From the NCBI GenBank assembly GCA_964420605.1, contig CAYQUC010000006.1, positions 8,760 through 72,759 of the forward strand: a stretch of DNA of 64,000 nucleotides. The letters run 5' to 3'. The notes under the pieces are model-generated. The model did not search any database and was not told the origin of the DNA. It saw only the letters and a program-made list of their open reading frames with translations. The position numbers and the translations under genes were made by a program. Every line of letters starts with the position of its first letter. The first letter of the stretch is position 1. Origin of the DNA: CAYQUC01 sp964420605. GTDB taxonomy: Bacteria; Pseudomonadota; Gammaproteobacteria; UBA6429; Thiohalophilaceae. This document shows, one piece after another, positions 54,852 through 63,906 of the stretch.

Positions 54852-54867
54852 TGTGATTATTATCACG
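54852..54867. promoter_or_regulatory. CRP/FNR-family box 2 upstream of the multicopper oxidase gene
   Basis: TGTGATTATTATCACG differs from TGTGA-N6-TCACA only in the last base. It is 37 bp from box 1, so a second dimer would bind close to the same face only if the DNA bends. Confidence 0.68.
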
Positions 54868-54948
54868 TACTGTTTTTAATAAGTTAGTTATAGTAGCGCC
54901 TTGGTAAGGAAGGTCTCCTTACAAAAGTTTTATAATTTTTCAGAGGAT

Positions 54949-56451
54949 ATGAAAGTGAAAAAAGAAAAAAATAAAGATTCAGTTTTAAATCGAAGAAAGT
55001 TTCTTAAATCTGCTGTTATTGCAGGCTCAAGTCTTGCTGTACCTGCAGCAGCTGTTGCAATGGGCCACACTGGCGGCGGCGGTGGAATGGGTGGCGGCAT
55101 GGGCGGTGGCATGGGTGGCGGTGGCGGTGCAAATCTTGGACCGGGTTCAGGTACTGCATTTGCATCTCCATTATCAATTCCACCAGTTCTTCAACCTGTT
55201 GCATCAGATTCTACAACTGATTATTACGAAATGACTCAAATGGAAGCGTCGGTAGAAATTGTTCCCGGTACGACTACAGCAATTTATGGTTATGAAGGGA
55301 TAACACCAGGTCCAACCATTCGTGCAAAACAAGGTCGACAAGTTCAAATCATTCAAAATAATGCATTACCAGTGAGCGTGAGCACACATTTACACGGTGG
55401 TGAAATTGAAGCCGCGAGTGATGGTCATCCGACTGATTTAATCGCAACCGGTAGTTCAAAAACGTATAATTATTCAAACATTCAAAAAGCCTGTACTTTG
55501 TGGTATCACGATCATGCTGTTGATGAAACTGCGCAACACGTTTATCGTGGTCTTGCTGGTTTTTATTTAATCGAAGATGATGAAGAACGCAGTTTAAATT
55601 TACCAAGTGGCAATTTTGAAGTACCAATGGTTATTCAAGATCGTTCGTTTAACGCTGATGGTTCATTTGCGTATACCGGCAATCAGTCGGGTGAACTTGG
55701 TGATACCATTTTAGTTAATGGTGTGATTCAACCTTTTTTTGAAGTATCAAATAGAAAATACCGTTTTAGAATTTTAAATGGTTCAAACCGCCGTGAATAT
55801 ATTTTGGCATTGAGTAATGGTCAGCAATTAACACAAATCGGTACTGACGGTGGTTTACTTGAATCTCCAGTTGATTTGACTGAAATTTTCATGTCTCCTG
55901 CATACCGTTGTGATGTTGTAATCGATTTCTCACAAATTCCTGTTGGTCAAAGTGTCGTCTTACAAAACCTTGATGGTTCAGGCTCAACGTCTGAAGTCAT
56001 GCGTTTTGACGTGGTTCGCGCAGAAGCTGATCCAAGTGCAGTGCCGGCTAAATTAACAACTAATCCAGTACTCAATCCTGCCGATGCGGTTATTACTCGT
56101 CGGTTTACCTTTAGTCGTAGTATGGGTAGTTGGGTAATTAATGGTCAAGCATATGATCCAAATCGTATTGATGTGAATCCTAAAGTGAATACCACTGAAA
56201 TTTGGGAATTAACCAATCGATCAAACATGAATCATCCGGTTCACATCCATCTGGCACAATTCCAGGTTTTGGATGCTGCGGGTAGTCGACCAGAATACAT
56301 GGGACAAAAAGATACCTTTGTGGTGCGTCCGATGCAGACTGTTCGTGTGATTGGTAATTTTGCAAATTACACTGGTAAGTATGTGTTTCATTGTCATAAT
56401 CTGGAACATGAAGATTTTGCTATGATGGCAAACTTTGAAGTATTACCATAA
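54949..56451 (+). CDS. TAT-exported multicopper oxidase
   Basis: From the ATG at 54949 (AGAGGA before it) the product has 500 residues. Twin-arginine signal NRRKFLKSAVIAGSS is followed by a Gly/Met-rich stretch (repeated GGGM units). Copper ligands: His147-x-His149 (HLHG), His187-x-His189 (WYHDH), His429/His432/His434 (HPVHIH) and His481-Cys482-His483, His487, Met492 in HCHNLEHEDFAMM. So type 1, 2 and 3 copper sites are complete and the T1 axial ligand is Met. Family members oxidise Cu(I), phenols, Mn(II) or iodide. It is flanked by CRP-type boxes and followed by a terminator and copper-efflux genes, so cuprous oxidase activity is the simplest guess. Confidence 0.93.
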   Translation: MKVKKEKNKDSVLNRRKFLKSAVIAGSSLAVPAAAVAMGHTGGGGGMGGGMGGGMGGGGGANLGPGSGTAFASPLSIPPVLQPVASDSTTDYYEMTQMEASVEIVPGTTTAIYGYEGITPGPTIRAKQGRQVQIIQNNALPVSVSTHLHGGEIEAASDGHPTDLIATGSSKTYNYSNIQKACTLWYHDHAVDETAQHVYRGLAGFYLIEDDEERSLNLPSGNFEVPMVIQDRSFNADGSFAYTGNQSGELGDTILVNGVIQPFFEVSNRKYRFRILNGSNRREYILALSNGQQLTQIGTDGGLLESPVDLTEIFMSPAYRCDVVIDFSQIPVGQSVVLQNLDGSGSTSEVMRFDVVRAEADPSAVPAKLTTNPVLNPADAVITRRFTFSRSMGSWVINGQAYDPNRIDVNPKVNTTEIWELTNRSNMNHPVHIHLAQFQVLDAAGSRPEYMGQKDTFVVRPMQTVRVIGNFANYTGKYVFHCHNLEHEDFAMMANFEVLP

Positions 56452-56472
56452 CAAGGTAATTTGTTAATACCA

Positions 56473-56505
56473 TTATGCCAGTTTTTTTAAACTGGCATAA
56501 TTATT
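56473..56505 (+). terminator. intrinsic terminator between multicopper oxidase and cusB
   Basis: TTATGCCAGTTT (56473-56484) pairs perfectly with AAACTGGCATAA (56489-56500), four-base loop, then TTATTTTAAA. CusBA expression may depend on read-through here or on a promoter in the short remaining interval. Confidence 0.8.
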
Positions 56506-56520
56506 TTAAAAAAGATATAT

Positions 56521-57759
56521 ATGAATCGAACAACGCTAACCATTATTGGTTTTTCCTTATTCAGTTTTGGTGCGGGTTATTTCGTATCGAATAACGATAA
56601 TATTTCCAATTCTACTTTCAGCTTAACGCCACTTTCGTCAAAAAAGATAAGCAGTACCGTTTATACTTGCCCCATGCACTCGCATATTAGCAAGAATGAA
56701 TCGGGTTCTTGTCCGATATGCAATATGGCATTAGTCGCAAAGAACATCGATAATAACATCAACGCTAATAACATAAATCAAATTACACCAATTAGAATTT
56801 CTTCGGGCGTAATCAATAATTTTGCGATAAAAACAGATACAGTTAAAAAAGGCACACTTTATCGAGAGTTACTAACCTATGGTTACGTTAAAAAAATTGA
56901 ATCGGTAACTGAGAAAGATATTATCTCAGCAGTTACAGGCAAGATCATTTATGTTCTCGACAAAAAAAATGATGATGAAACTGAAAAAAATGAATTATTA
57001 ATTACTATTGAATCAACAGAATGGCTGGCATTGCAACAAGCCTATTTAACTGCGTTAGATAAAAAAGACGTTAGAAACCTACGCCAAGTGACACAACAAT
57101 TAAATGCTGCAGGATTTAACTTAAAAGACATTCAACAATTGAAACACAGCCAAAAACCTACTGCTGAATTTAAAATATACTCAAGTCAACAAGGTATATT
57201 GAAAAATTTTAATATCAAATTAGGCCAAGTGGTCGAAGCTAACAAAGTAATATTTGCGATTGCGCCAGTGTATCCCATTATTGGCTATGCTGAAGTATTT
57301 GAAGGGCAATGGCGTTGGCTAGAAACGGGCCACAAAGCAACCATGATTATCCGCAGTGTGTCGGGTGTTACTTGGCAAGGAGTGGTACTTGAAGTTGATG
57401 ATATTTTGATGAATCGCTCTCGTACTATTAAAACTAAATTGGGTTTTAAAGTTCAAGAGGGTATTTTATTAAAAGCTGGAATGCAGGCAAACTTCACTAT
57501 TTTTGCAGCACCAAAACATAAAGTTTTATATGTGCCACAAGACGCAGTTATTCGAACTCAAAATGAATCTAAAATCATAACTGCATTGGGGAATGGTCAG
57601 TTTCAACCTGTCAAAGTTCAAACCGGATTAGATGATGGCTCGAAGATTGAAATTGTTACTGGTGTAACAGAAGGTATGAAAATAGTCACATCAGGTCAAT
57701 TTTTATTGGACTCAGAAAGCCAGCTCAATGCTGAATTACAACGAATGCAATTGAATTAA
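56521..57759 (+). CDS. cusB: CusB-type RND periplasmic adaptor with heavy-metal-binding domain
   Basis: The 412-residue protein: N-terminal signal-anchor (LTIIGFSLFSFGAGYFVS), then a heavy-metal-binding domain with TCPMHSH and CPICNMAL (about residues 50-75). Next come a short hairpin region and the beta-barrel/membrane-proximal domains (IYSSQQGILKNFNIKLGQVV and TIFAAPKHKVLYVPQDAVI). It joins the inner-membrane pump CusA to an outer-membrane channel. The pump gene follows after 15 bases. No CusC/TolC-like gene is present here. Confidence 0.92.
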   Translation: MNRTTLTIIGFSLFSFGAGYFVSNNDNISNSTFSLTPLSSKKISSTVYTCPMHSHISKNESGSCPICNMALVAKNIDNNINANNINQITPIRISSGVINNFAIKTDTVKKGTLYRELLTYGYVKKIESVTEKDIISAVTGKIIYVLDKKNDDETEKNELLITIESTEWLALQQAYLTALDKKDVRNLRQVTQQLNAAGFNLKDIQQLKHSQKPTAEFKIYSSQQGILKNFNIKLGQVVEANKVIFAIAPVYPIIGYAEVFEGQWRWLETGHKATMIIRSVSGVTWQGVVLEVDDILMNRSRTIKTKLGFKVQEGILLKAGMQANFTIFAAPKHKVLYVPQDAVIRTQNESKIITALGNGQFQPVKVQTGLDDGSKIEIVTGVTEGMKIVTSGQFLLDSESQLNAELQRMQLN

Positions 57760-57774
57760 CAGGACGATAATAGC

Positions 57775-60700
57775 GTGATTAAAACCATTATCCTATGGTC
57801 TATAAACAATAGACCATTAATCCTGTTACTGGCTATTTTATTAGCGATTTGGGGTGTGCAATCGATCAAACAAATACCACTCGATGCAATACCTGATTTA
57901 TCCGATGTGCAAGTCATCATTAAAACCAGTTATCCCGGACAAGCACCAGAAGTTGTTGAAGATCAAATAACTTATCCGCTTACCAGCGCAATGCTAGGCG
58001 TGCCGGGTGCAAAAACAGTGCGCGGATTTTCATATTTTGGTGATTCATTTGTTTATGTATTGTTTGATGATGGTACCGACCCTTATTGGGCTCGTTCCCG
58101 TGTATTAGAATACTTAAGTGAAGCAGAATCGAAATTACCTGCGGGTGTTAAACCATCATTGGGTCCAGATGCCAGTGGTGTCGGTTGGGTGTATGAATAC
58201 GCTTTAATTGACAAAACCGGAAAACATGATCTGGGTGAATTACGCAGTATACAAGATTGGTTTTTGCGTTATGAGCTTGAAGTTATTCCGGGTGTCTCAG
58301 AAGTTTCTGCGGTTGGGGGAATGGTCAAACAATATCAAATTGTTATTGACCCGGTATTATTACGTCGCGAATTATTGCCATTATCAAAAGTTATATCAGC
58401 AATACGCCGCGGCAACAAAGAAAGTGGCGCATCAGTAATTGAAATGTCAGAAGCTGAATACATGATACGGGTTCATGGTTATGTGTCAGGCATCAAAGAT
58501 TTAGAAGAACTTGGGCCAATCGGTTTAAGTCCTGCGGGCACTTCGTTATATCTAAAAGATATTGCCGAGATTAGAGAAGGGCCACAAATTCGTCGTGGTA
58601 TTGCTGACCTTAATGGTGAAGGCGAAGTTGTTGGTGGTATTGTCATTATGCGTTGGCAAGAAAATGCACTCGATACTATTTCTGCAGTTAAAAAACGAAT
58701 TGAAGAACTGAAATCGAGTCTACCTGATGGCGTTGAACTAGTCACAACCTATGATCGATCAACATTAATTAAACAATCAATTTTAACCTTAGCTGAACGC
58801 TTAATAGAAGAAATTGCAGTAGTCATTTTAGTGTGTTTGATCTTTCTTATGCACTTTCGTTCCTCTTTGGTCATTATATTAAGTTTACCATTAGGTGTTA
58901 TCGTTGCTTTCATTGTCATGCGTTATCAAGGTGTGAATGCCAACATTATGTCACTCGGTGGAATAGCAATTGCGATAGGTGCAATGCTCGATGCTGCTAT
59001 TGTTATGATTGAAAACGGCAATCGAGCATTGGAAAATGGCGAGTACAATGAATCACAACGAATTAAATTATTAAGCAAAGCAATATTAGAAGTTGCCGCA
59101 CCATTATTCTTTTCTTTGTTAATTATAACCTTGAGTTTCTTACCGGTGTTTGCATTGCAAGCACAAGAGGGACGGTTATTTTCTCCGCTGGCATTTACCA
59201 AAACTTATGCTATGGCGGCATCTGCTGGGCTTTCTATTACACTTGTGCCGGTGTTAATGATTTATTTTATTAAAGGTAAAATAAAATCTGAAAACAGCAA
59301 TCCTATAAACCGCTACATCGTGTCACTTTATGCACCGTTAATAGTTCGAGCGCTGGAGCATCCACAAAAATTAATTGCTATTATGTTAGTGTTGTTTATT
59401 ACTGCAGTTTGGCCATGGAGTAAAACAGGTTCTGAATTCATGCCGGAATTAAATGAAGGCGATTTACTGTACATGCCCACTTTATTTCCAGGTATATCGA
59501 TTGGTAAGGCACGTGAACTTCTGCAGCAAACTGATCGATTAATTAAAACAGTACATGAGGTCGAGTTGGTTTTTGGAAAAATTGGACGCGCAGAAACCGC
59601 AACCGATCCTGCACCATTAACCATGATAGAAACCACCATTCATTTAAAACCACGTGATGAATGGCGTGACGGAATGACTATATCCAAAATAAAACAAGAA
59701 TTGGATACAATTGTTCAAGTACCAGGAGTATCCAATGCATGGTTAATGCCGATAGCGGCAAGAATTGATATGCTGAGCACCGGTGTTAAAACACCGATTG
59801 GTATCAAATTATCAGGTCCTGATTTGGTAGGATTAGAAACGCTGGCTAAAAAAATTGAGAAACAAATACATACCGTAACCGGTACAAGTTCGGTGATCGC
59901 TGAACGTGTTGCAGCAGGGCGTTATATTGATATTACGATAGACCGTTATAATGCAGGACAACATTGGTTGAATATTGATGATATCCAAGAAATTATTTCG
60001 AGTGCGATTGGTGGGATGACATTAGGTGAATCAATCGAAGGACGTGAACGTTATCCAATTAATATTCGTTATCCACGTGAGTTACGTGATTCATTGCACG
60101 ATATAATCGAGTTACCCATTATAACCGAACGTGGTGAACATATATCATTGAGTGAAGTTGCTGATATTAAGCTTGTGGATGGTCCGAGTATGATCAAAAG
60201 TGAGAATGGACGTTTAAGCACCTGGATTTATATCGACATGCGAGATCGTGATCTGGCATCGTATGTTAAAGAATTGAAATACGTGATTAAAGCCAATATT
60301 GATATTCCATCGGGTTACAGTTTAAGCTGGACTGGTCAATATGAATATTATGATAGAGCAATGTCGCAATTGTTGTATATTATTCCATTGACTCTGATCA
60401 TTATTTTTATATTGTTGTATTTAAGCTTCAATAGCATGATTGAACCATTATTGGTAATGATCTCGGTTCCTTTTGCTTTGCTCGGAGGAATCTGGTTATT
60501 ATATTGGTATGGCGCAAATTTATCGGTCGCAGTCGGTATTGGTTTTATTGCACTTGCCGGTGTTGCAACAGAATTTGGTATTGTTATGCTGGTATATTTA
60601 AATCAAGCATTAGCACACGATACACCGAAGTCGCCGAAAGAATTAAAGCATACCGTAATTAGAGGTGCAATCCAAAGAGTTAGACCAAAAACCATGACCA

Positions 60701-60879
60701 TAGCTGTTATTATCGGAGGCCTCATACCAATTATGTTAGGTCAAGGTGCTGGTCTTGAAGTAATGCAACCAATAGCAATTCCACTTATTGGCGGAATGAT
60801 GACTGCGCCACTAGTGTCGATGTTTTTAATTCCGGTACTTTATTATTTATGGAAAAAATTTACGTTATTTAAGAATTAA
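57775..60879 (+). CDS. cusA: CusA-type heavy-metal RND efflux pump
   Basis: The 1034-residue GTG-started protein has the RND plan of 12 helices and two large periplasmic loops. The three Met residues that bind Cu(I)/Ag(I) in E. coli CusA (573, 623, 672) are present as Met567, Met617 and Met666, all shifted by six: LLYMP, APLTMIETT, RIDMLSTG. Proton relay residues appear in GAMLDAAIVMIEN, LAGVATEFGIVM and VRPKTMTIAVIIGG. It should therefore export Cu(I)/Ag(I) from periplasm or cytoplasm with CusB. Confidence 0.95.
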   Translation: MIKTIILWSINNRPLILLLAILLAIWGVQSIKQIPLDAIPDLSDVQVIIKTSYPGQAPEVVEDQITYPLTSAMLGVPGAKTVRGFSYFGDSFVYVLFDDGTDPYWARSRVLEYLSEAESKLPAGVKPSLGPDASGVGWVYEYALIDKTGKHDLGELRSIQDWFLRYELEVIPGVSEVSAVGGMVKQYQIVIDPVLLRRELLPLSKVISAIRRGNKESGASVIEMSEAEYMIRVHGYVSGIKDLEELGPIGLSPAGTSLYLKDIAEIREGPQIRRGIADLNGEGEVVGGIVIMRWQENALDTISAVKKRIEELKSSLPDGVELVTTYDRSTLIKQSILTLAERLIEEIAVVILVCLIFLMHFRSSLVIILSLPLGVIVAFIVMRYQGVNANIMSLGGIAIAIGAMLDAAIVMIENGNRALENGEYNESQRIKLLSKAILEVAAPLFFSLLIITLSFLPVFALQAQEGRLFSPLAFTKTYAMAASAGLSITLVPVLMIYFIKGKIKSENSNPINRYIVSLYAPLIVRALEHPQKLIAIMLVLFITAVWPWSKTGSEFMPELNEGDLLYMPTLFPGISIGKARELLQQTDRLIKTVHEVELVFGKIGRAETATDPAPLTMIETTIHLKPRDEWRDGMTISKIKQELDTIVQVPGVSNAWLMPIAARIDMLSTGVKTPIGIKLSGPDLVGLETLAKKIEKQIHTVTGTSSVIAERVAAGRYIDITIDRYNAGQHWLNIDDIQEIISSAIGGMTLGESIEGRERYPINIRYPRELRDSLHDIIELPIITERGEHISLSEVADIKLVDGPSMIKSENGRLSTWIYIDMRDRDLASYVKELKYVIKANIDIPSGYSLSWTGQYEYYDRAMSQLLYIIPLTLIIIFILLYLSFNSMIEPLLVMISVPFALLGGIWLLYWYGANLSVAVGIGFIALAGVATEFGIVMLVYLNQALAHDTPKSPKELKHTVIRGAIQRVRPKTMTIAVIIGGLIPIMLGQGAGLEVMQPIAIPLIGGMMTAPLVSMFLIPVLYYLWKKFTLFKN

Positions 60880-61037
60880 GTTAGATTTTTAAATAATTTT
60901 TTTATTAAGCATCAGTAGCGGTGTGAATAATGAAATCGTTATTAACTTCACCCATCATCATGACGTGAAGTATGAGTTTATTATTAATTTCCTCCGTCGC
61001 TCCGGCAATGTCTTTTGGTGCTAATAAAAATTAAACT

Positions 61038-61075
61038 AGCCCTGATAGATTATAACAGGGCTGTTTATATTTTTA
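61038..61075. terminator. bidirectional terminator between cusA and the peroxiredoxin gene
   Basis: AGCCCTG (61038-61044) and CAGGGCT (61056-61062) form a perfect stem; T-rich tracts follow on both strands (GTTTATATTTTTAT rightward, AGTTTAATTTTTATT leftward). It serves the two convergent genes. Confidence 0.85.
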
Positions 61076-61813
61076 TAACTTTTTAAGTGCAGCTAAAATT
61101 GCTTTCGGTTCCATTCGTTTTGTATAATCTGTTCTTGCATAGGCTGCACGTATTATTCCTTTTTTATCGATAATATAGGTTGCCGGAACTGGTAAGCCGT
61201 AACGGCCTTTACCATTATACTCGGCAATATCTAAGCTAAATTTTTCTTTATACAGCTTTGTGAGATATTTTGGTACTTCAAAATACAAGTTATAATTTTT
61301 TAATACTGAATAATCAAGATCACTCACAACTTCAAATGGATAACCGTCTTTTTTTATTTGTTCTTGTGAGCGGTCTGGCTTTTGAGGTGTTACCGCTAAT
61401 AACTGCGCACCGTATTTTTTGAATGTAGGTAAGCTCGAATTTAAGGAGTGTAATTGTATATTACAAATAGTACACCATGCGCCACGGTAAAAAACTAAAA
61501 TTACGGGGCCTTTTTTAGTAAGAGACGATAAGCTGATATTTTCACCAAACGCATTTTTTAAGTTAAAATCAGGAGCCTTGTCACCCACTTTTAAACCTGG
61601 GTGAGGCATTTTTTTAGCTAGATCATTTTTATCTTTTTCAAATATAGCCCAATCTTCTTTTGTTAATGATTTAGCAGCTTCGCTATTCTGAAACGAAGTG
61701 AAAAATGCTTGTACTTGTTCATTAATATTTGTTTTTTCAGGTAGCTCACCCGCGATAACGAACTGGGTTAAAAACAGTGATAACACCACTAATATAGTTT
61801 TATAAACTGGCAT
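61073..61813 (-). CDS. exported AhpC/TSA-type thiol peroxidase (peroxiredoxin-like)
   Basis: From the ATG at 61813 (AAGGAG nine bases upstream; an in-frame ATG at 61840 is less likely) the product has 246 residues. Signal peptide TILVVLSLFLTQFVIAGE, then a thioredoxin fold with VGDKAPDFNLKNAFGENISL and the active site FYRGAWCTICNIQLHSL, giving a CxxC (Cys-Thr-Ile-Cys) rather than the single peroxidatic Cys of TxxC. Periplasmic alkyl-hydroperoxide or thiol-redox function is likely. Confidence 0.86.
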   Translation of the reverse strand: MPVYKTILVVLSLFLTQFVIAGELPEKTNINEQVQAFFTSFQNSEAAKSLTKEDWAIFEKDKNDLAKKMPHPGLKVGDKAPDFNLKNAFGENISLSSLTKKGPVILVFYRGAWCTICNIQLHSLNSSLPTFKKYGAQLLAVTPQKPDRSQEQIKKDGYPFEVVSDLDYSVLKNYNLYFEVPKYLTKLYKEKFSLDIAEYNGKGRYGLPVPATYIIDKKGIIRAAYARTDYTKRMEPKAILAALKKL

Positions 61814-62061
61814 AATATTCTCCTTAATTAATTTATCCAAGCAGCAAACATACTCATGATTAACGGCCCATGCAATCGTTTTTTGTTTCGCATTGTAACT
61901 AAGTAATTGTTATAACCCTTATAAGCTGTGTGCTTAACTAATTGAAATAATCCACAAGGTAGTTGAGGTTTAGAATTTTTTATTTATAATTATGCAGGCT
62001 ATAAATTTAATTCATCATTGTTAACTATACTATATTAATAGTAAATATAGGAGTTACAACG

Positions 62062-62892
62062 ATGTCCGCAGACAGTGCAGCCGCGAATCAGTACTTACAC
62101 GGTAATTTACTTAATGCCATTGAAGATTCAATTAGTAAGCTTGGTAAAACGATTGAAACTATCACCAGTGATGAATTATCAGCGGTTGATGAGTTTCATA
62201 TCGGTGGTCGTAGAGCAACGGAAAATATATTAGGGCAATTTAGAATTTCAAAGCAAGACCATATTATTGATGTGGGATGTGGTCTTGGTGGTGCATCACG
62301 TTATGTGGCTAAAAAATACAGTAATAAAGTTACCGGAATTGATCTGACTCAAGAGTATGTTGAAACGGGTAACGTCATGTGTTCATGGCTTAATCTTGAC
62401 TCTCAAATTAAATTAGTACACGGTAGCGCATTATCAATGCCATTTGAAGAAGGTACATTTGATAGCGGTTATATGCTACACGTGGGTATGAATATTGAAG
62501 ATAAACCCCAGCTTTTTACTGAAATATTTAGAGTCTTACGACCCGGTTCTACATTTGGTATTTATGATGTGATGCGCTGTAATGAAGGTGATTTAATATA
62601 TCCTGTCCCATGGGCGGCAGAACAAAGTAGCTGTTATTTATCAACGGTTGCGCAGTATAAACAAGCCTTGGGTGATGCTGGATTTATGGTGAAATCAGAA
62701 AATAATCGTCGTGATTTTGCAATCGAATTTTTTGAGAAATTACGCATTAAAATGCAGGAAAATGGCGGTCCACCGCCACTGGGGTTACATACTTTAATGA
62801 AAGAGAGTACGGAAGAAAAAATTAATAATATGATAGCAAACATTTCTGCAAATTATATTGCCCCTATCGAACTCATCATTAAAAAGTTTTAA
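62062..62892 (+). CDS. class I SAM-dependent methyltransferase, sarcosine/dimethylglycine type
   Basis: The 276-residue protein has motif I as IIDVGCGLGGASRYVAKKY, then VTGIDLTQEYVETGN and a motif with MLHVGMNIEDKPQLFTEIFR and RVLRPGSTFGIYDVM. The form resembles glycine-betaine-pathway and ubiquinone-type N/C-methyltransferases. AGGAG stands eight bases before the ATG. A DUF1330 gene follows after 37 bases, probably in one transcript. Confidence 0.87.
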   Translation: MSADSAAANQYLHGNLLNAIEDSISKLGKTIETITSDELSAVDEFHIGGRRATENILGQFRISKQDHIIDVGCGLGGASRYVAKKYSNKVTGIDLTQEYVETGNVMCSWLNLDSQIKLVHGSALSMPFEEGTFDSGYMLHVGMNIEDKPQLFTEIFRVLRPGSTFGIYDVMRCNEGDLIYPVPWAAEQSSCYLSTVAQYKQALGDAGFMVKSENNRRDFAIEFFEKLRIKMQENGGPPPLGLHTLMKESTEEKINNMIANISANYIAPIELIIKKF

Positions 62893-62929
62893 CCCCCATA
62901 AATAGCTGTAAATTAAAAGTGGAGTTTTT

Positions 62930-63229
62930 ATGGTCATTGAAAGACTGGTCGGGTTGTATGTAACCGATGAAGAAATGTATCAGCACTATCGTGATGTTAT
63001 GTATCCGTTGTTAAAGCAATATGGTGGAGATTTTGGCTATGATTTTAAAGTGTCCGAGGTTTTAAAAAGTAAAGTCGATCAGCCAATAAATCGAGTTTTT
63101 ACTATTTATTTTAAAAATGAAGAGTCGCTGACGAATTTTTTTGCGGATGAACATTATTTAGACGTTCGAAAAAAATACTATGAACCTGCAGTGTCGGCAA
63201 CCACGATTATTTCAAAATATCAGCGATAA
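62930..63229 (+). CDS. DUF1330-type small protein
   Basis: The 99-residue dimeric ferredoxin-like fold protein: RLVGLYVTDEEMYQHYRDVM, GGDFGYDFKVSEVL, TIYFKNEESLTNFFADEHY match DUF1330. GTGGAG precedes the ATG. Function unknown; the pairing with a methyltransferase suggests the same pathway. Confidence 0.78.
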   Translation: MVIERLVGLYVTDEEMYQHYRDVMYPLLKQYGGDFGYDFKVSEVLKSKVDQPINRVFTIYFKNEESLTNFFADEHYLDVRKKYYEPAVSATTIISKYQR

Positions 63230-63273
63230 TCATTGGCTGTTATTCAGTGCATACTAAGCAAGTTATTGTATGT

Positions 63274-63744
63274 TTAATTAATATTCTCAGGTTGGACAAT
63301 AGCATCCAATATCCAAGGGCCATGTTGACTCTCGGGCAGTTTTAAACAAACCATGGTACCAGGTGTAAATACAATTTGATTGATTGTTTCAGGTTTGTCT
63401 AATAAATGCGCGACTAAATATGACATATAGGGTAAATGACCGACAATTAGAGTATCTTCATGTAGCTCGGTTATTATTTGTAACAGTGGCTCAAGTGGAT
63501 CGTTGGGATTAATATCCGCACATAATTCTATATTATCACCTTCTAACATGTTTGCTGCTAAAATTTCAGCGGTTTGCTGTGCACGTAATTTTTTACTGTG
63601 GATGACATGTTTTACTTGATTACCGGTGGTTTTGTTATAGGCTGCAATTTTTTTTATATCATCGAAGCCTTTTGGACTTAATGGTCGTTTTGAGTCGTTA
63701 TCACCAGAGGCTGCTTCACCATGGCGAGTTAAATATAGTTTCAT
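63274..63744 (-). CDS. sixA: SixA-type phosphohistidine phosphatase
   Basis: The 156-residue protein begins MKLYLTRHGEAASG, the histidine phosphatase RHG motif, has KRPLSPKGFDDI, and the second His in LIVGHLPYMSYLV. This is the short SixA form that removes phosphate from HPt domains. It faces the DUF1330 gene and follows the OmpA-type gene on the same strand. Confidence 0.92.
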   Translation of the reverse strand: MKLYLTRHGEAASGDNDSKRPLSPKGFDDIKKIAAYNKTTGNQVKHVIHSKKLRAQQTAEILAANMLEGDNIELCADINPNDPLEPLLQIITELHEDTLIVGHLPYMSYLVAHLLDKPETINQIVFTPGTMVCLKLPESQHGPWILDAIVQPENIN

Positions 63745-63865
63745 AAAATGGATTAATCTATTAATTTATAAATTATGTATAGTCTATAGCCTAGCATGAA
63801 CTATTGTATTTTTCTGTAATTCATTAATATTTGAGGTAGTATTTTAAAATTTAACTTTAAACGAA

Positions 63866-63894
63866 GTAGTAATCCACTGCTTGTGGATTACTAC
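63866..63894 (-). terminator. terminator of the OmpA-family gene
   Basis: GTAGTAATCCAC (63866-63877) pairs perfectly with GTGGATTACTAC (63883-63894), five-base loop; on the minus strand it is followed by TTCGTTTAAAG. It lies just after the stop of the partial gene at 63907. Confidence 0.8.
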
Positions 63895-63906
63895 AAAAGT
63901 ATGTCA

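Noticed and set aside
54930..55240. Other-frame open stretches across the Gly/Met-rich repeat of the multicopper oxidase gene
   Set aside because: They arise from the GC-rich repeat and give Pro- or His/Arg-rich translations opposite a clearly functional copper oxidase.
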